DNA of 64,000 bases from Nocardia camponoti (GCF_014646135.1 NZ_BMMW01000001.1:327570-391569), one strand, 5' to 3'. Positions 35,346-44,928 are shown, counted from the first letter of the stretch. The notes: a model not told the origin generated them from the sequence alone. A program made the numbers and translations.

Positions 35346-35819
35346 TTAGCGTTCGGGCCCGCCGGGATTGCAGTTGGCCGCGACCACCGCGTCGTATCCA
35401 ACGTCAGGTCGCCACGGTTCCAGGTTCCAGCTTGGCTTGTCCGGGGCAACGAGTCGCGCCCACACCCAGTGGCAGCGGAACTGGTCGCGCATGCCGGGGG
35501 AGTCGGCGCTGCCATCGAGAGCAACGACCTCCTGCCATGCGCGCGCTTCGCCATCGGGTGCTGCCGTTTTTCGCCCGGCCACGGTAGGGAAGACGAGAAG
35601 TCGGTCACCGTCGACATTGGACGTCCAGGTCACGTGATCGATGAGGGGAAGTCCGAGATAAGGGTCGATCGTCGGTGTCGGCGGGGTGGTGGTGTGACTC
35701 GTGGACACCGTCGTGGTTGTCGGCTCGGCGATGTCATTGACAACAGGTGAGGTCGAGCAGCCAGCGACGGCCAGCATAACCGTCGCCGCGAGTCCCGTTG
35801 CTGCCCAGCGATATTCCAC
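35346..35819 (-). CDS. DUF2599-domain lipoprotein
   Basis: 157 residues. The N-terminus is a lipoprotein signal with lipobox AVAGC (cysteine near residue 21), followed by a Thr/Pro-rich linker. The C-terminal domain has QFRCHWVWARL, KPSWNLEPWRPDVGY and VVAANCNPGG, the conserved DUF2599 pattern with two cysteines likely disulfide-bonded. The protein should be anchored on the outer face of the cytoplasmic membrane. Function is unknown. The conserved C-terminus makes the coding assignment secure despite the short length. Confidence 0.88.
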   Translation of the reverse strand: MEYRWAATGLAATVMLAVAGCSTSPVVNDIAEPTTTTVSTSHTTTPPTPTIDPYLGLPLIDHVTWTSNVDGDRLLVFPTVAGRKTAAPDGEARAWQEVVALDGSADSPGMRDQFRCHWVWARLVAPDKPSWNLEPWRPDVGYDAVVAANCNPGGPER

Positions 35820-35839
35820 GCCGCGAGCCTAGCGTGCTG

Positions 35840-36073
35840 TCAATGCCACAGTGACCGGCACGGCAATCGCCGCAGCGCGGGGTCGACCTCGGCATCGACG
35901 GTCACCATGAGTCCCGCGTGCACCGCCGCCGTGGTGAATTCGCCTGCTTCGGCTTGTGTTGCCGCGTATTCGAGCACAAGCGCGTCGTCGGGAGTGGGGC
36001 CATCGAAGTAGACGGTGATGCGCCGTGTTGGCTGATCCGCAGGGTCGGCAGGGTTCTTCTCGGCGGGAATCAT
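35840..36073 (-). CDS. Small protein of unknown function
   Basis: 77 residues, ATG 36073 with GGAG about seven bases upstream. The sequence has a charged N-terminus (AEKNPADPADQPTRR), a strand ITVYFDGP, an acidic helix ALVLEYAATQAEAGEF and AAVHAGLMVTVDAEVDPALRRL. No family is recognised. It lies 20 bases upstream of the DUF2599 lipoprotein on the same strand and may be co-transcribed with it. Coding potential rests on the start context and composition only. Confidence 0.6.
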   Translation of the reverse strand: MIPAEKNPADPADQPTRRITVYFDGPTPDDALVLEYAATQAEAGEFTTAAVHAGLMVTVDAEVDPALRRLPCRSLWH

Positions 36074-36392
36074 AGACGTGCTCCTTAGGCCAAGGCGCTG
36101 GTCAACGCCTTTCTACTCAACGGTAGGTCGATCACCATCGAGAAGAACATGTTCTGGTTCGCCACGTGGAAATGTCACAGTGAAAAGGGGTGGGGAGCAG
36201 GTTCCGCCGACACGGTACGCGTCGGCATCGCTACCACCGCGTGACGACACGCGGCCGTCCGATGTTGTTGCGATAGCGCGGCATTGCACACACGATGCGG
36301 CCACAACGCCGCGAAGCAGCCCAATCCGATTGCGCCCCATCGCTACCGTGAATACGACGATGTCGTCACTTGACGAAACCGGGGGGCATCCC
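36074..36392. other. 319-base intergenic region before the secretory lipase
   Basis: No gene is supported here. The region is less GC-rich than its surroundings and should hold the divergent promoters for the 77-residue gene and the lipase. A short hairpin AAGGCG/CGCCTT followed by T residues lies near 36098-36116. The upstream reading frame continuous with the lipase lacks protein-like composition and is rejected as coding. Confidence 0.45.
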
Positions 36393-37757
36393 ATGAGATT
36401 CGTAGCCACCGCGACGTGCGCACTCCTGCTGTTGGTCGGGTCAGCCAGCGGTATCGCCGCAGCGCAACCCCCGCCGATCCCTCAGCCCGGCTCACCCAAC
36501 TTTCTGCCCGACGTGCAGCGTTGGATCGACGTTATTCTGCCGCCGCCACTTCCCACCACGGGCGACCCGACCGACCCCGACGCCGCGGCCACCGATCTAG
36601 CCGCCTTGCGCGCGGCCGTGCTGCCATCGCCGGTGGGCGACAGCCTTTTTGATGAGTGGCCAGCCAACCTCGCTGACTTCGCGCCCGGCGAGGTGATCAC
36701 CACCCGCGACGTCACAGCGACGGCCGCACCGCTGACCCTGATCCCGATCCGGCAGGCGACGCAGCTGAAGTTTCGCACCGAAGACGCGCTCGGTGCCCCG
36801 TCTTTCGCGACGGCCACGCTGCTGGTCCCGGCGACCGACTGGACCGGCCCCGGCGACCGACCCGTGCTGGTGAACAACCTGCCCATCGACGCGCTCGGGC
36901 AAGCATGTACGCCGGGCTACACCTTCTCGCACGGACTGAACTTCCATACCAGCACCACTGAATTCATCCCGCCCACAACACAACTCGCGGCCCTGCGCGG
37001 GTACGCGGTGCTCATTCCCGACCACCAAGGCCCGCGCATGGCCTATGCCGAACCGTACGTCGCGGGCCACGCCGTCCTCGACTCGATTCGCGCGGTGCGT
37101 GGCTACGACCCAACCTCGTTCGGCAGCAGTCGATTCGCCATGCACGGGTATTCGGGCGGGGCGATCGCGACCAACGGCGCGGCGAAACTCCTTGGCTCGT
37201 ACGCGCCAGAACTCGCTGACGTTGTTGTCGGCGCTGCCTACGGAGGCGTGCCCGCCGACTTCGAAGTGCTCTCGCGCAGCATGAACGCCAACCTCGCGTC
37301 CGGCATTTTCATGGCGGCGGTGTTCGCGATCGGGCGCGAGCGAACCGAGATTCTCGCCGCGATGAACAACCTCGCGCAATGGGTCGCGACCTCGCCGATG
37401 AAGGATCAGTGCGCGAGCGTTTTCGCCATTCCCGGCATCGCGCAACTGCCGATTGATATTGGCGCCAACATCGTTGACCCACTGCATTCGGATTTAGCGA
37501 AAAGCATCTATGAGATCACCCGAATGTCGGGAATGGCGGCTGTGACGCCGCTCTATATCTACAACGGCGAACAAGAGTGGTGGATTCCAGCGGCGGGTGC
37601 GCGAAATCTGTACAACGAACAGTGTGCGCTCGGGGCCAACGCGGTGTACCGCAGCGTTTTTGGTGAGCACATCATTGCCGCCGCCGTCGGCTATCCCGAG
37701 GCGATGCTCTGGCTCGACGAGCGACTGCAAGGGGTGCCAGCGCGGTCAGAATGCTAA
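36393..37757 (+). CDS. Secretory lipase (LIP family)
   Basis: 454 residues from ATG 36393, with a Gly-rich ribosome-binding site. A Sec signal peptide is obvious (FVATATCALLLLVGSASGIAAAQ). The mature protein has the secretory-lipase pattern: LKFRTEDALGAPSFATATLLVP, YAVLIPDHQGPRMAYAEP, nucleophile FAMHGYSGGAIATN (serine near residue 252), and a late YIYNGEQEWWIPAAGARNLY with the acid and EHIIAAAVGYPEA with the histidine region. It is a secreted esterase or triacylglycerol lipase of the type expanded in mycolic-acid bacteria. It likely supports lipid scavenging with the next gene. Confidence 0.92.
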   Translation: MRFVATATCALLLLVGSASGIAAAQPPPIPQPGSPNFLPDVQRWIDVILPPPLPTTGDPTDPDAAATDLAALRAAVLPSPVGDSLFDEWPANLADFAPGEVITTRDVTATAAPLTLIPIRQATQLKFRTEDALGAPSFATATLLVPATDWTGPGDRPVLVNNLPIDALGQACTPGYTFSHGLNFHTSTTEFIPPTTQLAALRGYAVLIPDHQGPRMAYAEPYVAGHAVLDSIRAVRGYDPTSFGSSRFAMHGYSGGAIATNGAAKLLGSYAPELADVVVGAAYGGVPADFEVLSRSMNANLASGIFMAAVFAIGRERTEILAAMNNLAQWVATSPMKDQCASVFAIPGIAQLPIDIGANIVDPLHSDLAKSIYEITRMSGMAAVTPLYIYNGEQEWWIPAAGARNLYNEQCALGANAVYRSVFGEHIIAAAVGYPEAMLWLDERLQGVPARSEC

Positions 37758-37871
37758 TTGCCGTAATTCTTCCTGTGCTCGATCACGCGAGTTTCTCGAA
37801 TAGCTAATGAGTCGTTGGTAATTCTCTTCGACGGTGATTTTTCGCGGGAAAACCAGCTTTATCTTCCTCGC

Positions 37872-39026
37872 ATGTCCATATTGAAGAACGCGGTCAGCGG
37901 CGCGACGTTCGCTCTCGCGATGACGTTATCGTGCGGGGTCGGCGCGGCCGCACCCACCGAAGCCGACCTTGGCTCCATCGTCCACAACGGCCGCGACGTC
38001 GCCGGATCGTCGGGCAGCGCGTGTACCTCCGGCAGCGGCGCTGGCTCGGGCAACGGCTCGGGGAACTGCTACGGCGGCTCGGGATCGAGCTCGGGTTCCT
38101 CGGGCGGCACGGCCACCGACACCACGACAACCGGCCCGGAAATGACGTCGTGGCTTGGCGCGTTTGCCTACGGGCTCGCCAACCCCGACGCCAACCCGCC
38201 CGGCGCCAACGACTGGAACTGCAAACCGACAGCCGCGCACCCGCGCCCGGTGGTCTTGCTGCACGGCACCTGGATGAACGCCTACAACGGTTTCGCCTAC
38301 ATGGGTCAGCCCATGAAAGACGCGGGTCTATGCACGTTCACCTTCAACTACGGTCGCTCGAACATCATCGAAGGCGGCGGGCTCGGTTCGTTCCTGCCCG
38401 GCGTGATGGGCACCGGCTACATCCAGGACTCGTCGAAGCAGGTCGCAGCTTTCGTTGACCGTGTGCTCGCCGCGACCGGTGCGGGCGAGGTCGACATCGT
38501 CGCCCACTCCCAGGGCGGCGCGCTCGCCAACTGGTACACCAAGTTCGACGGCGGTGCGGCCAAGGTCAAAAACCTCGTGACCTTCGGCGCGACGCACCAC
38601 GGCACCAGCCTCGACGGCATCGGCGCGCTCGGTCGCATGATCAACAACATGGGCATCGACATCCTTGGCCCCATCGAAATCTTCGTCGGCCACGCGGGGA
38701 TTCAGCAGACCATTGGCTCGGACTTCGTGAACACCCTTAACGCCAAGGGCGACACCATCGCTGGCGTCGACTACACCGTCGTTGGCACCCGCTACGACGA
38801 GATCACCAACCCGTACGAACTGACGTTCCTCAAGGCGGTGCCGGGCGCGACCGTCAACAACATCACGTTGCAGGAGGGGTGCGAACAAGACATCTCCGAC
38901 CACCTGACGATGCTCTACTCGCCACGCGCGCTGTCGATCGCGTTGCGCGCGCTTGACCCCGCGGGCAACCACCCGCTCGCGTGCACCTTTAACCCGTGGG
39001 TCGTCGGCGGGGGCGGCTCGATCTAA
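37872..39026 (+). CDS. Secreted lipase, class 2 (EstA/EstB-like)
   Basis: 384 residues from ATG 37872. An N-terminal signal peptide (ILKNAVSGATFALAMTLSCGVGAAAPT) precedes a Gly/Ser/Cys linker (SGSGAGSGNGSGNCYGGSG). The alpha/beta-hydrolase domain shows RPVVLLHGTWMNAYNGF, the nucleophile IVAHSQGGALANW, FGATHHGTSLDG and a late DITDH-like ISDHLTMLYSP holding the histidine. This fits lipase class 2. No strong ribosome-binding site is seen, so the start is the least certain part. It ends before a clear hairpin terminator. Confidence 0.9.
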   Translation: MSILKNAVSGATFALAMTLSCGVGAAAPTEADLGSIVHNGRDVAGSSGSACTSGSGAGSGNGSGNCYGGSGSSSGSSGGTATDTTTTGPEMTSWLGAFAYGLANPDANPPGANDWNCKPTAAHPRPVVLLHGTWMNAYNGFAYMGQPMKDAGLCTFTFNYGRSNIIEGGGLGSFLPGVMGTGYIQDSSKQVAAFVDRVLAATGAGEVDIVAHSQGGALANWYTKFDGGAAKVKNLVTFGATHHGTSLDGIGALGRMINNMGIDILGPIEIFVGHAGIQQTIGSDFVNTLNAKGDTIAGVDYTVVGTRYDEITNPYELTFLKAVPGATVNNITLQEGCEQDISDHLTMLYSPRALSIALRALDPAGNHPLACTFNPWVVGGGGSI

Positions 39027-39048
39027 GCGAGCCGGATGCGGACCGAAG

Positions 39049-39082
39049 GCGCTGTCGGAACCCCTTGTCCGACAGCGCTTTT
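39049..39082 (+). terminator. Intrinsic terminator after the class 2 lipase
   Basis: Perfect 11-base arms GCGCTGTCGGA (39049-39059) and TCCGACAGCGC (39068-39078) with an eight-base loop, then TTTT. It lies between the converging lipase and PucR/CdaR genes and may serve both strands. Confidence 0.85.
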
Positions 39083-39084
39083 CG

Positions 39085-40317
39085 CTATACCGACGTGGTT
39101 GGGTTGCGATAGGTGCGCGCGACGAGCGCCGACCGCAGGTACCACAGCCCCGACGGTTGGGTCGGATCGAAACCGGTGAGCTGACCGATGCGCTTGAGTC
39201 GATAATCGACGGTGTTGGTGTGCACATGCAGTACGCGCGCGGTGCGCTGGCGGTTGAGATTGTTGGCGATGTGGCGCTGCAACGTCTCAAGCAGTTCCGG
39301 GTACTGGTCGAGCGGATCAAGCAGCGAGCCGAGAAATTCGCGACCCGGGCCAGGGCGGGTGAGCTGGTATTCGAGCGCGAGCTCGTCGAAGCGGTAGAGC
39401 CCGGCGGTGACTTCGAGTCGCCCGACCATGTCGAGCAATTCGTGTGCCTGGTCAGCAGCGTCGGGGATGCCGGTGGTCGGCGCTTCAACCACCGCGGCGG
39501 TGATCCCGACCTGGGCGGCCTGCGAGAGCTGCTCGACGAGCGTGGTGAGGCCGGCACGGTCGAGGGTGTCGATGGGGATCAGTACAGTGCCGCCGTCGAC
39601 GGACAGCAGCGACAGCGCCGTTTCCGTACAGCGTTTCGCCAGTTCGGCCTGGACGCGCCGCAGCTTGCGTCGGGCGACGACCTTCGCGTCGAGCGCGGGG
39701 TTGGCCTCTTCGCGATGCGGTGGGATCGACAGCGCGAGCACCGCGTACTGCTCGGCGACGGTGATGCCACACTCCCGCGCCATCGTCGACGTGCTGTGGC
39801 CGCCAAGCAAAGCCGAGGTGAGCGTGTGGACGGCGGTGTGATGCTCGCTGATCACGCCGCGCAATTCGCGAACATAGGCAAGCGAGATTTGCGCGGTGAT
39901 GGTGTCGAGCATTTCCATCACCATGCGGACACCGCTGAGCAGGTCGTCGAAATCCTTGCCCGAGGCGGCCGAGACGACGAGATCGAGGCCCATCTTGAAG
40001 CCTTCGGCGATCGAATGATGGATCGTGTCGATCGGCACACCTTCGCGCGCCCATGCGCTCGCCGCGTCTTGGAGACGCTGCAATTTCGTTGAGATATCGC
40101 GGCCGTCGAGCATGCCGACGGCGAACTCAAGACAGATGCGTGTGATCGTGGTGACATCACCGGAGATCGCATCGCCGGGCAGGGTGCCGCACGGCGCGAC
40201 ATTGGCGACGAAGTGACCGACCATCTGTCGCGACACCGATCGCACATCCTGCAAAGGCCCTGACATGGGCTTTCCTGAGATGGTCAGCGAAGAACGTGGT
40301 GGGTTGTCGACCGACAT
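39085..40317 (-). CDS. PucR/CdaR-family transcriptional regulator
   Basis: 410 residues. The helical N-terminal part (VSRQMVGHFVANVAP, GVPIDTIHHSIAEGFKMGLDLV) resembles the RsbRD-like segment seen in actinobacterial members. The middle is a GGDEF-like central region. The C-terminal PucR helix-turn-helix is clear: PELLETLQRHIANNLNRQRTARVLHVHTNTVDYRLKRIGQLTG. ATG 40317 has GAAGGGA eight bases upstream; the longer frame from 40425 is not needed. Targets are unknown; members often control neighbouring catabolic or lipid genes. Confidence 0.9.
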   Translation of the reverse strand: MSVDNPPRSSLTISGKPMSGPLQDVRSVSRQMVGHFVANVAPCGTLPGDAISGDVTTITRICLEFAVGMLDGRDISTKLQRLQDAASAWAREGVPIDTIHHSIAEGFKMGLDLVVSAASGKDFDDLLSGVRMVMEMLDTITAQISLAYVRELRGVISEHHTAVHTLTSALLGGHSTSTMARECGITVAEQYAVLALSIPPHREEANPALDAKVVARRKLRRVQAELAKRCTETALSLLSVDGGTVLIPIDTLDRAGLTTLVEQLSQAAQVGITAAVVEAPTTGIPDAADQAHELLDMVGRLEVTAGLYRFDELALEYQLTRPGPGREFLGSLLDPLDQYPELLETLQRHIANNLNRQRTARVLHVHTNTVDYRLKRIGQLTGFDPTQPSGLWYLRSALVARTYRNPTTSV

Positions 40318-40520
40318 TGTGTAGATCCCTTCACCTAATTCCCCCGCTGTGTAGCCCGTCCACCCTAACCAACGCTTGGGTAAGCGGTGACCAAACCAGT
40401 GTTTATGGTCATCGGCAATAGTCATTCCGCTATCACTGGTGGCCGGTCACAAGGCTAGTCGGCAGGCTATGACGGTTGTAGAGTTGCCGCAGCCGGAAGC
40501 AAACCGATAGGGGCACCCAT

Positions 40521-41024
40521 ATGTTGCGACCTGCCGTGCGTTGTCTGGTCTGGGAACTCGACGACACCCTGTGGGACGGGGTGGTCGCCGACCAGACCAT
40601 CACGGCGCTGCGCCAACCCGCAGTGCGGACGCTGACTCAGCTCAGCGAGCGAGGCGTCGTCCACGCGGTCGCCGCGCGGGGCGACAGCGCGCGCACCCTG
40701 CCCGCGCTGTACCGGCACGGGTGCTACGAAATGTTCAGCGCGATCGAGGTGGGCTGGGGCCGCAAGTCGGCCGCGCTGGTGCGCATCGCGCGGACGCTGG
40801 GTCTTGGGCTCGACTCGTTAGCTTTCGTTGACGCTGAACCGGTCGAGCGCGCCGAAGTCGCGCGGGCATTGCCGATGGTGCGCTGCTATGCGGCGCGCAA
40901 TATCGACGTGCTGCCGCTGCTGCCGGATTTCCGGCACGACCTGCGCACCGCGCGTGCGCCGTTCACGCGGCGGGGGCCGATGCAAACACCGCCGCTTGGT
41001 TTCGAGCGGGTGCCCGCTCGGTAA
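40521..41024 (+). CDS. HAD-IIIC (FkbH-like) protein with altered catalytic residues
   Basis: 167 residues. The fold is HAD subfamily IIIC: CLVWELDDTLWDGVVAD at the start, VAARGDSA in motif II position, WGRKSAALVRIARTLGLGLDSLAFVDAEPVERAEV in motifs III and IV. The usual DxD nucleophile pair reads E12-L-D14, and the motif IV pair DD reads D104-A105. The protein therefore probably lacks normal phosphatase chemistry. It may be a pseudo-enzyme or use a different reaction. It stands alone, divergent from the PucR gene and convergent with a GMC oxidoreductase. Confidence 0.85.
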   Translation: MLRPAVRCLVWELDDTLWDGVVADQTITALRQPAVRTLTQLSERGVVHAVAARGDSARTLPALYRHGCYEMFSAIEVGWGRKSAALVRIARTLGLGLDSLAFVDAEPVERAEVARALPMVRCYAARNIDVLPLLPDFRHDLRTARAPFTRRGPMQTPPLGFERVPAR

Positions 41025-41030
41025 GGGACA

Positions 41031-41058
41031 TGCGCCCGATCGCGAAAGATCGGGCGCA
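41031..41058. terminator. Hairpin between converging genes
   Basis: Perfect 11-base arms TGCGCCCGATC (41031-41041) and GATCGGGCGCA (41048-41058) around a GCGAAA loop. It lies seven bases after the HAD stop and eight before the GMC stop. There is no long T-run, so it may be a two-way terminator or a 3'-end stabiliser. Confidence 0.7.
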
Positions 41059-41066
41059 CGTTCGGT

Positions 41067-42677
41067 TTACGCGTCCTGAGCCTCTTCGGCCTCTTGGGCC
41101 TCTTCGGGCTCGGACTCAGCGAGGATGAACTTCGCCGCCTGCTCGCCAATGAAGATGGCGGGGGCGTTCGTGTGCCCACGGATGATCAGCGGCATCACCG
41201 ACGCGTCAGCGACGCGAAGTCCTTGCACCCCACGAACTTTCAGGTCCGGCTTCACAACGCTCGCCGCGTCGGTACCCATCCGGCAGGTGCCGACCGGGTG
41301 GTACAGGGTGTGCGAGAACTTCTCGATCGTGAGCGCGATCGTCTCTTCCAGCTCGGCCGGGGAGTTCGGCGGGTAGATCAAGTCGCCGAGAGCGGCCTTG
41401 AGCGCGGGCTGACCAGCCAGGTTCGCACACACCCGCAGGCCAGCTTCGAGCGCTTCGCGGTCGGCAGGGTCAGCCAAGTACCGCGGATCGATGACCGGCT
41501 TAGCCGTCGGGTCAGCCGAGGCGAGCTTGATCAAACCCCGGCTGCGCGGACGCAACAGGATCGCGCCAAGCACGACACCGTGGCCTTCAGCCTCAACGAG
41601 CCCCTCGTTGTAGAACGGGGCTGGTGCGTAAATGAGCTCAAGGTCGGGGTGCTCAAGCTCAGGGTTAGAGCGGATAAACCCATACGCCTCACCAACATTG
41701 GACGTGAGCATGCCACGGTGCCGGATGAGGTAGTTCAGCAATTCTAGGGGCTTCTCCGCCGCGTACAGCGAGTCGCCGTCGACGCCGTAACCGAGCGCGG
41801 CGATCAGGTGGTCCTGCAGGTTCGCGCCAACCTCGGGGGCGTGCACGATCGTGTCAATTCCGTGCTCAGCCAACGCTTCTCGATCACCGATGCCCGAAAG
41901 CTGAAGCAGCTGAGCGCTATTGATCGCGCCACCGGACAGGATCACTTCGCGCTTGGCGGTGATGATCTCGGTCTTGCCCTTGTGGGTGAACTCCACCCCG
42001 ACGGCCTTGTCGCCGTCGAAGATCACGCGGGTGGCGAGAGCTTCGGCCTTGACGGTGAGATTGCGCCGCTTCATCGCCGGGCGCAGGTAGGCGTCGGCGG
42101 TGCTCCACCGCGACCCGTCGCGCTGGGTGACCATCGTCTGGCTAAAGCCTTCTGGCGCGGGACGATTCGGCGCTTCCAGCTCGTATCCCGCTTGCCGGGC
42201 GGCCTCCAAGTAGGCGTGGGTCGACGCGCGCGGGCTGCGCTGGCGCTGCACGTGCTGCGGGCCTTTGGCGCCTTCGTCGGGGAACTGCGCGTCCTGAACG
42301 TTCTCGATCTTGCGGAACTGCTCGACGGCGGCGGCGAAGTTCCATTCGTCGCCCGCGAGCAAGCCCCACTCGTCGTAGTCGGCTTTGAACCCGCGTACCC
42401 ACATCATCGCGTTCATCGACGACGAGCCACCGAAGGTTTTGCCGCGCGGCCAGTAGATTTCGCGGTCAGCGAGCGCGGGCTGCGGCGTCGTGAGGTAGTC
42501 CCAGTCGCGTTCGCTGCGGAACAGCTTCGAGAACGCGGCCGGAATGTGGGCGAACTTGTCGTCGTCGGCTGGCCCCGCTTCCAGCACAACGACAGTGGTT
42601 GCCGGGTCGGCGCTGAGCCGGTTCGCGATGACCGCCCCCGCCGAGCCCGAGCCGACGATGACGTAGTCCGCGGACAT
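41067..42677 (-). CDS. GMC-family FAD oxidoreductase (choline-dehydrogenase-like)
   Basis: 536 residues from ATG 42677. It carries the dinucleotide motif [17 protein letters not shown], the GMC signature [19 protein letters not shown], a second signature [17 protein letters not shown] and the C-terminal active-site region [14 protein letters not shown] plus [16 protein letters not shown]. It oxidises an alcohol; choline, polyethylene glycol or other primary alcohols are possible. The C-terminus ends with an acidic [14 protein letters not shown] repeat. GTG 42713 would add 12 residues. Confidence 0.92.
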   Translation of the reverse strand: MSADYVIVGSGSAGAVIANRLSADPATTVVVLEAGPADDDKFAHIPAAFSKLFRSERDWDYLTTPQPALADREIYWPRGKTFGGSSSMNAMMWVRGFKADYDEWGLLAGDEWNFAAAVEQFRKIENVQDAQFPDEGAKGPQHVQRQRSPRASTHAYLEAARQAGYELEAPNRPAPEGFSQTMVTQRDGSRWSTADAYLRPAMKRRNLTVKAEALATRVIFDGDKAVGVEFTHKGKTEIITAKREVILSGGAINSAQLLQLSGIGDREALAEHGIDTIVHAPEVGANLQDHLIAALGYGVDGDSLYAAEKPLELLNYLIRHRGMLTSNVGEAYGFIRSNPELEHPDLELIYAPAPFYNEGLVEAEGHGVVLGAILLRPRSRGLIKLASADPTAKPVIDPRYLADPADREALEAGLRVCANLAGQPALKAALGDLIYPPNSPAELEETIALTIEKFSHTLYHPVGTCRMGTDAASVVKPDLKVRGVQGLRVADASVMPLIIRGHTNAPAIFIGEQAAKFILAESEPEEAQEAEEAQDA

Positions 42678-42839
42678 CCCACCTGCTTGCACTGTTGCAC
42701 TCCGATCCTGCACTGCGTCAGTCGTAGAAAGAACTGGATTCCACCGCGCGCGATCGAGCGAAATCCCAGCTATCTCAACCGGACTCGTCGCTGCGCGTGG
42801 TGTTGGGTGCAGCGTACTGGCCGCCGCTCACGCGTGCGT

Positions 42840-44327
42840 TCAGACGGCGTTGTTGGCGGCCGCGGCGCGACCGGCGCGTCGACCGTAAAAGCTGCCGTCG
42901 CCGAGCGAAGCGCCGCTGACATACCCGCCCGCGCACAGCCCTGACGTGGCACGACCGGCCGCGAAAAGGCCGGGGATCGGTTCGCCCGTGACGTGCAGGA
43001 CGCGCGAGTCCAGGTCGGTCGCGAGGCCGCCGAGGGTGAAGCCCGCGGTGAAGCCACGCAGGTCGAAGCAGGCGAGCGGCGTCGAAATGGGCCGCACCCA
43101 TTCGGCTTTCTTGCCGAGCACCGGGTCACTGCCGGATGCGGCGTGCCGGTTGTAGGTGGCGATCGTTGTTTGCAGCGTCTGTTCGGGCAGGCCCATCTCG
43201 GCTTCGAGTTCAGCGACCGATTCGGCAACCCATTTCGGGGGGAATCGGAAGAACGGCGTCGCGCTTTCGGTGGCGAGCGCTTCCTCTAATGACGTTTCGT
43301 CGATGACGAGGAAGGCTTGATTGTCGTTGTCGAGCAGGGTCGCTTGACCGATACGCCCCGGATAGGTGTCTTCGGGGATATAGCGCTGACCTCGCCCGTT
43401 GACGAGGATGCCGCGTGCCATCATCTGCGGGTCGCCGAAAATCGCGACCTCGCTCGCGTCCATGTGCGCGAGTTCGGCGCCGAGCGCCTGAGCGACACGG
43501 ATGCCGATCCCGTCGTGTTCTTCGATCGCCGCGCCCGGTCGGCCGCTGAGCTTAGGGGTGTAGCGCTCGACCATCGCCGTGTCGTAGGCGAAACTGCCGG
43601 TGGCGAGCACGACGCCGCGCTTGGCTCGGACGGCGACCGGCGTGCCGAAGTGGGTGGCGAGCACGCCGATGACGCGGTCGTCTTCGACGATGAGCCGCCG
43701 CAGTCGGGTGTCGTATTCGACATCGATGGGCAGGGAAGCGACGGTGTCAGCGAGCGGTTTCATGAGCATGTAGCCACCGCTGCGCTGGCCGATCTTTTTG
43801 TCGGCAAGCTGCGGAATGTGGCCGCGCGGAGCGGGTTTCGCGAGATCGAGGAACGGGGCGGAGTTCTCACCACCGGAGTACATGAGACCTTCGTCGTGCG
43901 GCGGCTCCCAGCCGGGTTCACCCCAGAACGACTCTTTGAACGGCACACCACAGTCGACGAGCCAGTCGAAGTGTTCGACGCTGCCCGCGCAGTAGTCGGC
44001 GATTTTCGCGGTGTCGACGCCGGGCCCGAGCGCGGCGGTGAGGAAGGTGGTCATGTTCTCGACGGTGTCGTCGAACCCGAGCGACTTCTGCAACGCGGTG
44101 CCGCCGCCGAGATAGATGAAACCGCCCGCCAATGCCGCCGCGCCACCCCAGCCCCCGGTGCGTTCGAGAATGAGGACGCTCGCTCCCGCGCGCGCCGCTT
44201 CGATGGCCGCGCAGACGCCCGCGATCCCGTATCCGACGACCACGACATCGGCTTCAAAGTCCCATGTTTCGACGCTGCTCGCGGGAAGTGGGCGAACGGT
44301 GTCGGTCTGCGGCTTGGCCTTGGTCAC
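42840..44327 (-). CDS. FAD-binding dehydrogenase of the KstD/fumarate-reductase family
   Basis: 495 residues. GTG 44327 has GGAGG six bases upstream, which fixes the start. The N-terminal FAD motif is VVVVGYGIAGVCAAIEAARAGA with LILERTGGWGGAAALAGG, and the C-terminal second FAD motif is GLFAAGRATSGLCAGGYVSGASLGDGSFYGRRAG. The family includes 3-ketosteroid dehydrogenases and fumarate or urocanate reductases. No steroid-gene neighbours are present, so the substrate is open. It is upstream of and parallel to the GMC gene, separated by about 160 bases. Confidence 0.88.
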   Translation of the reverse strand: MTKAKPQTDTVRPLPASSVETWDFEADVVVVGYGIAGVCAAIEAARAGASVLILERTGGWGGAAALAGGFIYLGGGTALQKSLGFDDTVENMTTFLTAALGPGVDTAKIADYCAGSVEHFDWLVDCGVPFKESFWGEPGWEPPHDEGLMYSGGENSAPFLDLAKPAPRGHIPQLADKKIGQRSGGYMLMKPLADTVASLPIDVEYDTRLRRLIVEDDRVIGVLATHFGTPVAVRAKRGVVLATGSFAYDTAMVERYTPKLSGRPGAAIEEHDGIGIRVAQALGAELAHMDASEVAIFGDPQMMARGILVNGRGQRYIPEDTYPGRIGQATLLDNDNQAFLVIDETSLEEALATESATPFFRFPPKWVAESVAELEAEMGLPEQTLQTTIATYNRHAASGSDPVLGKKAEWVRPISTPLACFDLRGFTAGFTLGGLATDLDSRVLHVTGEPIPGLFAAGRATSGLCAGGYVSGASLGDGSFYGRRAGRAAAANNAV

Positions 44328-44445
44328 GTTGTCCTCCGGTTCGTGGTGCTGGTTCCCAGCGTGCCACAAAACAGGAACGTGTTGCAGAAATCGGGGCGAG
44401 TTGGACCGGTGACCGGGATGTTCGACTCGGGTACGGTGGCCAACT

Positions 44446-44928
44446 ATGAGCAACATTCGCGACATCGCGGTGCGTACCCTGACCGATGAACCGACCACCC
44501 TGGGCGACCTAGCGGGCGACGGGCCGATCCTGCTCGTCAACGTCGCTTCACGTTGTGGGCTCACCCCGCAGTACACCGAATTGGTCGAACTCAACAAGAC
44601 CTACGACGGCCTTACCGTGATCGGCTTCCCGTCCAACCAGTTCGGCGGCCAAGAGCCCGGCTCGGCCGACGAAATCGCCGAGTTCTGCGCGGTGAACTAC
44701 GGCGTCGACTTCCCGCTGCTCGCCAAGGGCGACGTGAACGGTGCCGAGCGCCACCCGCTCTACACCGCCATCACCGAGACCGCCGACGCCGAAGGTGCCG
44801 CGGGCGACGTGCAGTGGAACTTCGAAAAGTTCCTCATCGCGCCCGACGGCACCGTCGCCGCTCGCTTCCGTCCGCGCACCGCGCCGACCGCGCCCGAGGT
44901 CACGAGCGCGATCGAGGCGTTGCTCTAG
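44446..44928 (+). CDS. Glutathione-peroxidase-family thiol peroxidase
   Basis: 160 residues. The peroxidatic cysteine is Cys37 in VNVASRCGLTPQY; a cysteine replaces the selenocysteine of animal enzymes. The remaining tetrad is in GFPSNQFGGQEPGS and VQWNFEKFL. Such enzymes in bacteria without glutathione usually take electrons from thioredoxin or mycothiol systems. It reduces hydrogen and lipid peroxides. The last four bases overlap the converging DHA2 exporter gene. Confidence 0.95.
   Translation: MSNIRDIAVRTLTDEPTTLGDLAGDGPILLVNVASRCGLTPQYTELVELNKTYDGLTVIGFPSNQFGGQEPGSADEIAEFCAVNYGVDFPLLAKGDVNGAERHPLYTAITETADAEGAAGDVQWNFEKFLIAPDGTVAARFRPRTAPTAPEVTSAIEALL

Noticed and set aside
35066..35617. 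A 183-codon minus-strand frame and short peptides near 35090-35153 that resemble peptides near 33370-33428
   Set aside because: The similarity is best explained by the duplicated promoter/operator; the 33.4 kb copy has an in-frame stop and neither has conserved coding character.
35346..35750. Plus-strand frames opposite the DUF2599 lipoprotein
   Set aside because: The minus-strand product has a lipobox and the conserved DUF2599 C-terminus.
43317..44489. A 390-codon plus-strand frame
   Set aside because: Antisense to the KstD-like flavoprotein, whose FAD motifs at both ends are secure.
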